Source: Stentor coeruleus (lineage: Eukaryota; Ciliophora; Heterotrichea; Heterotrichida; Stentoridae). From it: a stretch of 39,521 bases of DNA. Position 1 is the first letter of the stretch. Each line of letters starts with the position of its first letter. This document shows, piece by piece, positions 34,924-39,521 of the stretch. The DNA is taken from assembly GCA_001970955.1 (NCBI GenBank), contig MPUH01000700.1:1-39521 (forward strand), given 5' to 3'. A program made the translations under genes and the position numbers. Below the pieces are notes generated by a model, which was not told where the DNA came from, did no database searches, and worked only from the letters and a program-made list of their open reading frames with translations.

Positions 34924-36732
34924 TTAGTGCTTACCGCGGAGGCCTCGATCGAGTCTTTGTCGATTTTCAACTCTAAGTTTCCATGATGACGCAAGTTCTT
35001 GGTTTTTTCTAAATAGCCATATAAGATCTTCACGATATCTCCAGTCACTTGGGATTGGGTAATCAACAGGGATATGCCTTTTCGGCAGTTCTCTATTTAA
35101 AACCCACATTTTTTCTTTTCCCTTGCTATCCACTGAGACAAATTTTCTAAGCCACGAGCCATAGACAGAAACAAGAGCCTCACCTTTTTTATTTGTCGCA
35201 GGGTCGAATTTCCAGATTTTACCAAAGAAACTATCTCTTTTGATATCTTTTTTCTTAATTGACCATTTGTTTTTATCATCACCTATACGAATTGCTGCAG
35301 ATAAGCCGTTTTGATGGTCCCAGAATTCTAGTTCTCCTTGCCAGTTTAAAGTCCTGTCACCAAATGTAAAACCACCAATCATGAACTTTGGCTGAGTGAA
35401 TTTAATCAATTGGCCTGGAAATTGTACGTATGTAGAACCACGAAATTCTCCTGTAAGCTCATTCCATGAAAGACTTCCATCTAGTTCATAATATCCATAA
35501 AGTCGATATCCTCTGCCGATAACATCGAAATGATCAGTTGGAGGATTATGGGCTGTATGCTCAACATAAACTAAAGTTCCATCATCAAAGGTTCCTTGAA
35601 AAGTCTCACCAAGTAATGGATTAAATGGCTTCTCTTGACGTGTTCCAAGATAAAGCCCACTTATGGCAAAGGCCATAACCTTTTTTAATCTTGAAACTGG
35701 GTCTGTTTCTTTTGCTGCAGCTCCTAGATAATGACTTGCAAAAGAAAATCTATCAACTAGTCTCTCACAAGTCGACCTAGGCTCAAAAATCCTAATTGGT
35801 AAAGATATAGAAACAGCCCCGAGCCCTTTAGCAAGAACTTTTACAAGCTGTTTTATTACATCTCCAACAATTCCTTTTTGCTTATTAAGCGCCTCTTGAT
35901 CAGTACAATAAAGTCCTCCTTTCTTATGCACTTCTAGTCCATACATTATATCTTTTGAATCCGTTGACTTAGGTTTTTTTAAATCTTCATGTTTTAGATA
36001 AGTTGGTGGTGGACTATTAGCCATATATGGATCACCTTTAAGAAAAGAAAAAGGTCCAGTGCCAACAGTTTTTGAATATATTTGAGGATCATCTCCATCT
36101 AATGGATCAATAGCAACTTCTTTTAGCACTATAGTCATTCGTTGAGGAATTGGAATTTCATGGCTTCCCCCTTTTTCAGACTCAGGCTCTTTATCTTCTT
36201 CATCACTATTTGATGATGTATCTATTGGTTGATCTGCTGAAGTATCTTTACTTAAAGGATTTTCAATGTATGCAATTTTCGGCATTTCAGGTAATGCTTC
36301 AATATAAGCACTTTCATCAATTTCCATGCTGCGAAAGGTATTGATAATCGATGGTTCAGGGTCTATCATGATAATATTGCTTATCATAGGAACTGGAGCA
36401 TGTTTTACATTGGCTCGATCATCCTTACGTTTAGTACTCTCATTAAATTCCTGAACACTTGCACAGCAGCATAGAGGTGTTGAGTAAATTAAACAGTCTA
36501 CCAAGCAGCTTCCTTTTATTTTGTGAAGTTTGCGAATTTTTGATCTATTTCTTCCAGCGCCAATGCAGCATAGAAAAGAACTACAAATAATAGGTAAGAC
36601 TTTACCTTTATCATTAATTTCAAAAGTCTGACTTTGAATAATGCCAACACCTATAAACCAGCAGAAAGTACTGAGTAAACATTTTGACATGGGTTTCATA
36701 GAGCATAGGCTAATCTGCCAAGAATCAGTCAT
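34924..36732 (-). CDS. PLAC8-type Cys-rich domain fused to an oxysterol-binding-related (ORP) domain, 602 aa
   Basis: Residues about 4-98 look like a PLAC8 domain: D-S-W-Q-I-S-L-C-S-M, C-L-L-S-T-F-C-W-F-I-G-V-G, and the closing D-C-L-I-Y-S-T-P-L-C-C-C-A-S-V-Q-E-F. Residues about 100-290 are a disordered linker with an acidic Ser patch (S-S-N-S-D-E-E-D-K-E-P-E). Residues about 300-590 are an ORP (ORD) lipid-transfer domain: F-E-P-R-S-T-C-E-R-L, K-P-F-N-P-L-L-G-E-T-F, and the signature at 391-398. The signature reads E-H-T-A-H-N-P-P instead of E-Q-V-S-H-H-P-P, so the second of the two His that contact PI4P phosphate is Asn. ORPs exchange sterol or PS for PI4P between membranes. The PLAC8 part could replace the usual PH domain as membrane anchor. 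The stop of the importin beta gene is 4 nt upstream. Confidence 0.9.
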   Translation of the reverse strand: MTDSWQISLCSMKPMSKCLLSTFCWFIGVGIIQSQTFEINDKGKVLPIICSSFLCCIGAGRNRSKIRKLHKIKGSCLVDCLIYSTPLCCCASVQEFNESTKRKDDRANVKHAPVPMISNIIMIDPEPSIINTFRSMEIDESAYIEALPEMPKIAYIENPLSKDTSADQPIDTSSNSDEEDKEPESEKGGSHEIPIPQRMTIVLKEVAIDPLDGDDPQIYSKTVGTGPFSFLKGDPYMANSPPPTYLKHEDLKKPKSTDSKDIMYGLEVHKKGGLYCTDQEALNKQKGIVGDVIKQLVKVLAKGLGAVSISLPIRIFEPRSTCERLVDRFSFASHYLGAAAKETDPVSRLKKVMAFAISGLYLGTRQEKPFNPLLGETFQGTFDDGTLVYVEHTAHNPPTDHFDVIGRGYRLYGYYELDGSLSWNELTGEFRGSTYVQFPGQLIKFTQPKFMIGGFTFGDRTLNWQGELEFWDHQNGLSAAIRIGDDKNKWSIKKKDIKRDSFFGKIWKFDPATNKKGEALVSVYGSWLRKFVSVDSKGKEKMWVLNRELPKRHIPVDYPIPSDWRYREDLIWLFRKNQELASSWKLRVENRQRLDRGLRGKH

Positions 36733-36736
36733 ATTA

Positions 36737-39521
36737 TTATAATAAATCTAAACTTTCTTTTAAAACATATCCTGTAGAAGAATTTTTTATATGCTCAAGG
36801 GTAGAATAAGCGTTTGGATATCTGGAAATTCTGTTAAAGTTTCTGATGAAGAGATCATGAGCGACACATGCTTCATTTGGATCAGATTTAAAAGGTAAGT
36901 ATTGGATCCAAATAGGAATTAGGTCCTCAGAGTATTTAAGAGCAATTTTCCCTATGGATCCAGCTGCACATTCAGTGCATTCAATAAGATCTTCTGTTAA
37001 AGCTTGAGGATTAGCAAGAATATTTTTGCAAGCATCAACACATTGAGTTTGATGAATAATAAAAACTTGAGGATTGCCGTAAGTAGCCCCAAGACCAATC
37101 CCATAAGCAGCGCATTGGCGGATAGCAGGATTTGGATGATAAGCAAGTTTTACTAGGGCTGAAAGAATTAAAGATGAATCTTGATTAAATAGAAGATCTC
37201 CTGTATATTCAATATAATCGCAAAAAAGACATAAACTTGAAATTATTTCATCGTCTGTTGATTCTGGGTCATATAGAAGCCCACCAAGTAAAGTTTGGAA
37301 ATAAGTTTGGAAAATTTTTAAAAAATCAGTTTTAAATGATTTTAGAAGTAAACCAATTAAGTCTACAGAGCTTCTAAGTATTTGAATGTCGATATTTTCA
37401 AACTCGCTAAGGTTTTTTGGCTCATCCTGAAGAAGCATTTTATCAGAAGTTTTACTGAAAATTTCTTTTCTTTTTTTCCCTCTTATAAAAACTGCTTTAA
37501 TGTTTTCGGCAAGGACTTCTGATAGTGTTTGAGCTCCAGGCAGTCCTATGAAATTTAAGTTTTCAGCTATTTTAATAATCCTAATTGTAGCACTAAGAAT
37601 TTTTTGTATGTCTTCGGGGAATGTATATATTTTTTCTTTGATTTTATTTATGAAATAAGTTAATATTGATAAAATAATTGAGTTTCTTTGAACTAGATCA
37701 CAGATAGTTGGGAGTTTCTCTATAATTTTTATTCCCCATTTTCTGATATCTTTATTAAAAGGATAAAAAGCAAGATTTAGCATTGTCTCAAGAGTTTGTG
37801 GGATCCAATTTTGAAGAGACTGCCCATTAAATTTGAAGAGAACGAATATAAGTTTGCAAGAAATAAGTTTTGTTTCAAAAGCTCCTGTAGAGATTTTCAA
37901 ATTTTTTTCACAGCTTCCACGGATTTCTATTGATATACTTCCAAATGAATTTCTGTTAGAATTTAAGCTACTACTTAAAGTTTCAATGTTAGTAGCCGCA
38001 TTAGAAAGTAATTCTTTTATTAATGCATTACAAATATCAATATGATAACCTCCAACATTTTCTAAACATCCGACAATAACTTCTAATAAAGTATTATAGC
38101 ACTCATCTTCGATTGTTATAATGCTTTTTAGTCTAAGTGCATCAGCTAAAATAGTTTCTACAACTGTAGTCTCAGCTTGTCTGGCAAAACAACTCAAACA
38201 AATTAATGCAGAGTTTTTCAATGGTACATTTGCAGGTAGACCATTTTTGAATAGAGCCTGCAGACTAGGTAAAAATAATGAAAAATAAGAACTAAACGTT
38301 TTAGATGTCATAGATACAGATGCTAATGTCATCAAAACTTCATTTAGGACTTGAGGAGTTGTAGAAGAGTTCGTAAAAAGTTCATAAAATGAGTTAAAAA
38401 TATTTGAGATAAAAGGACTTATCATTTGTATTTCTTTAGCTTTATGAAGTGGTTTTGCAAAATTTGCCATACATTTAAGTGCTTGTATTTTAAGCTTATT
38501 TAGATTTTCCAATTTCATATTTTCAATAAGTATTGAAACAATAGTTTGAGTATGTTTATTTTGAACTATAGGTGCAAAGGCTGTACAAAAATAAGCTATA
38601 GAAGTAATGCAAGCCCAACGAATTCTTGGATGCTCATGACTTGATAGGGTAATTAATATATGAATAAAATAATCAAGTTTGCTATGCATAGCTGAAGCGC
38701 AATCACAAGCTATAATTCCAAGTGCTATAATTCCTGTGTGCTTATGTAACCAATGAGCTGCATTAATATGAGCTTCAATAAGTATAATTAGATGCTGATA
38801 TGCTAAATCAGTGAATAATTCAGTTATTGTGCATAGAAGCTCTTTTCCTAATGTAAAAATGTTATCAGCAGCATCAGTGTCGCTATAAGTATCAGCATCC
38901 CAGGCAGCGAGATCATTAGAATATTCAATTTCTGATAAGAGGATTAGAGATAATGTTATAATTTCTTGTATAAATAGAGTATTCCCTTTTACATAGTCAA
39001 AAGCCCGTTGCATTACTGCGTGAATTACTTGCAGTCCTTCAATTCTAGCAGCATAAGGTACTGTAGTTGTCTTACAAATTTCAATAATAACTTTGGATAG
39101 TTTATCTACTGCACCAATTATAATTCTTGGAGAATTATCAATAAGTTCAGAGATCGCATTAAAAACTTTTGCCATCTCCTCAACAGGCAAACTCTGAATG
39201 AGGTCTATAATTATTGAAAACACTTGCCGAAAGTTTTCTTTTTCATTAATTACTGCTAAAACAATACAAGTTGTTCTACAAGCTGCAGCTTTTATTTTAT
39301 AATTATCAACTTGTAAACTATTCCACATGAGTTGAAAGACTGATTCTGCATTCTGGTTAATTATCAGTGCAATTTCATTATTCTCTGTTGATATTTCAAA
39401 AAGGTATAAGGAAAATAGCTTAAGGGTTACTGAATTTGAAGATAACCACATGGTCATATTACTGAGCAGTTCATTAGAAAAATTGAGAATAGGTGATAAT
39501 GGTATAAGGATATCACCAATT
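36737..39521 (-). CDS. Importin beta superfamily, IPO5/RanBP5-like, 5' end beyond the window
   Basis: The frame stays open to the right edge (I-P-L-S-P-I-L-N-F-S-N-E-L-L), so the N-terminus is missing; about 927 codons are present of the roughly 1,100 usual for the class. HEAT repeats run throughout. H-P-R-I-R-W-A-C-I-T-S-I-A-Y-F-C and N-P-A-I-R-Q-C-A-A-Y-G-I-G-L-G-A fit the corresponding repeats of IPO5 (H-P-R-V-R-Y-A-A-C, V-R-K-A-A-A-Y-G-C-G). The C-terminal part (A-A-G-S-I-G-K-I-A-L-K-Y; I-P-I-W-I-Q-Y-L-P) also fits IPO5 rather than importin beta 1. The role by family is RanGTP-dependent nuclear import of ribosomal proteins and histones. The stop is 4 nt before the ORP start. Confidence 0.88.
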   Translation of the reverse strand, partial: IGDILIPLSPILNFSNELLSNMTMWLSSNSVTLKLFSLYLFEISTENNEIALIINQNAESVFQLMWNSLQVDNYKIKAAACRTTCIVLAVINEKENFRQVFSIIIDLIQSLPVEEMAKVFNAISELIDNSPRIIIGAVDKLSKVIIEICKTTTVPYAARIEGLQVIHAVMQRAFDYVKGNTLFIQEIITLSLILLSEIEYSNDLAAWDADTYSDTDAADNIFTLGKELLCTITELFTDLAYQHLIILIEAHINAAHWLHKHTGIIALGIIACDCASAMHSKLDYFIHILITLSSHEHPRIRWACITSIAYFCTAFAPIVQNKHTQTIVSILIENMKLENLNKLKIQALKCMANFAKPLHKAKEIQMISPFISNIFNSFYELFTNSSTTPQVLNEVLMTLASVSMTSKTFSSYFSLFLPSLQALFKNGLPANVPLKNSALICLSCFARQAETTVVETILADALRLKSIITIEDECYNTLLEVIVGCLENVGGYHIDICNALIKELLSNAATNIETLSSSLNSNRNSFGSISIEIRGSCEKNLKISTGAFETKLISCKLIFVLFKFNGQSLQNWIPQTLETMLNLAFYPFNKDIRKWGIKIIEKLPTICDLVQRNSIILSILTYFINKIKEKIYTFPEDIQKILSATIRIIKIAENLNFIGLPGAQTLSEVLAENIKAVFIRGKKRKEIFSKTSDKMLLQDEPKNLSEFENIDIQILRSSVDLIGLLLKSFKTDFLKIFQTYFQTLLGGLLYDPESTDDEIISSLCLFCDYIEYTGDLLFNQDSSLILSALVKLAYHPNPAIRQCAAYGIGLGATYGNPQVFIIHQTQCVDACKNILANPQALTEDLIECTECAAGSIGKIALKYSEDLIPIWIQYLPFKSDPNEACVAHDLFIRNFNRISRYPNAYSTLEHIKNSSTGYVLKESLDLL

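Noticed and set aside
36720..36745. Importin beta and ORP as one spliced fusion protein
   Set aside because: There is no GTA-type 15/16-nt intron near the junction to remove the TAA TAA stops, and both proteins have plausible natural ends.
1..39521. CRISPR arrays, prokaryotic operons, ribosome binding sites or rho-independent terminators
   Set aside because: The genes are eukaryotic with spliceosomal-type mini-introns; no regularly spaced repeats were seen.

Overview
This is a gene-dense, AT-rich piece of a ciliate macronuclear genome, most likely from a heterotrich close to Stentor. The decisive clue is splicing. Four genes are interrupted by introns of only 15 or 16 nt, all of the form GTA(A)...A10...AG, and removing each one restores a continuous, homologous reading frame. 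Tryptophan is TGG throughout, and TAA, TAG and (once) TGA all end genes. That fits the standard code of Stentor and argues against Blepharisma (TGA=Trp) and against ciliates in which TAA/TAG encode Gln. The gene content (BET protein, RFC4, DYRK2, importins, ORP, succinyl-CoA ligase) is plainly eukaryotic.

Layout. 1-732: mostly AT-rich spacer with a possible gene end at the left edge. 733-4168: an unknown basic protein, a BET bromodomain protein with a 16-nt intron, and a helical TPR-like protein on the minus strand. 4297-6998: RFC4 (minus) and a DYRK2-type kinase (plus), whose start codons lie 20 bp apart. 7078-8405: a small secreted protein and a B-box/Cys-rich protein whose coding ends overlap by 11 bp. 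8432-15039: a minus-strand run of a GAR-domain coiled-coil protein, a double-FHA protein, a second GAR-domain paralogue, and an atypical MAP kinase with a TGH activation motif. This run contains a one-base assembly gap (N at 13741) flanked by a duplicated 31-mer. 15040-17039: a long AT-rich spacer. 17040-21074: a degenerate nucleotidyltransferase (+) and a TPR protein with an N-myristoylation start (-). 21075-23188: a long spacer holding a small possible gene on the minus strand. 23189-27681: a small ubiquitin-fold-like protein, a large WD40/TRP-type channel fusion, and a truncated haemoglobin 16 bp behind it. 28633-31339: a divergent importin alpha and a TFIIS-N-like protein. 32279-34794: a PH/permuted-papain enzyme, an overlooked 43-residue membrane protein, and mitochondrial succinyl-CoA ligase alpha. 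34924-39521: a PLAC8-ORP fusion and a 5'-truncated IPO5-type importin beta, 4 nt apart.

The genes do not form one pathway. Themes are nuclear transport (importin alpha and beta), DNA replication and chromatin (RFC4, BET), signalling kinases, likely cytoskeletal coiled-coil proteins with GAR domains, and membrane lipid and ion handling (ORP, PH-papain, channel). Most new biology is in domain fusions (WD40-channel, PLAC8-ORP), in catalytic-motif changes (TGH MAPK, pseudo-nucleotidyltransferase, ORP signature), in the tiny introns, and in very tight gene packing. No mobile element, CRISPR array, rRNA or tRNA gene was recognised.
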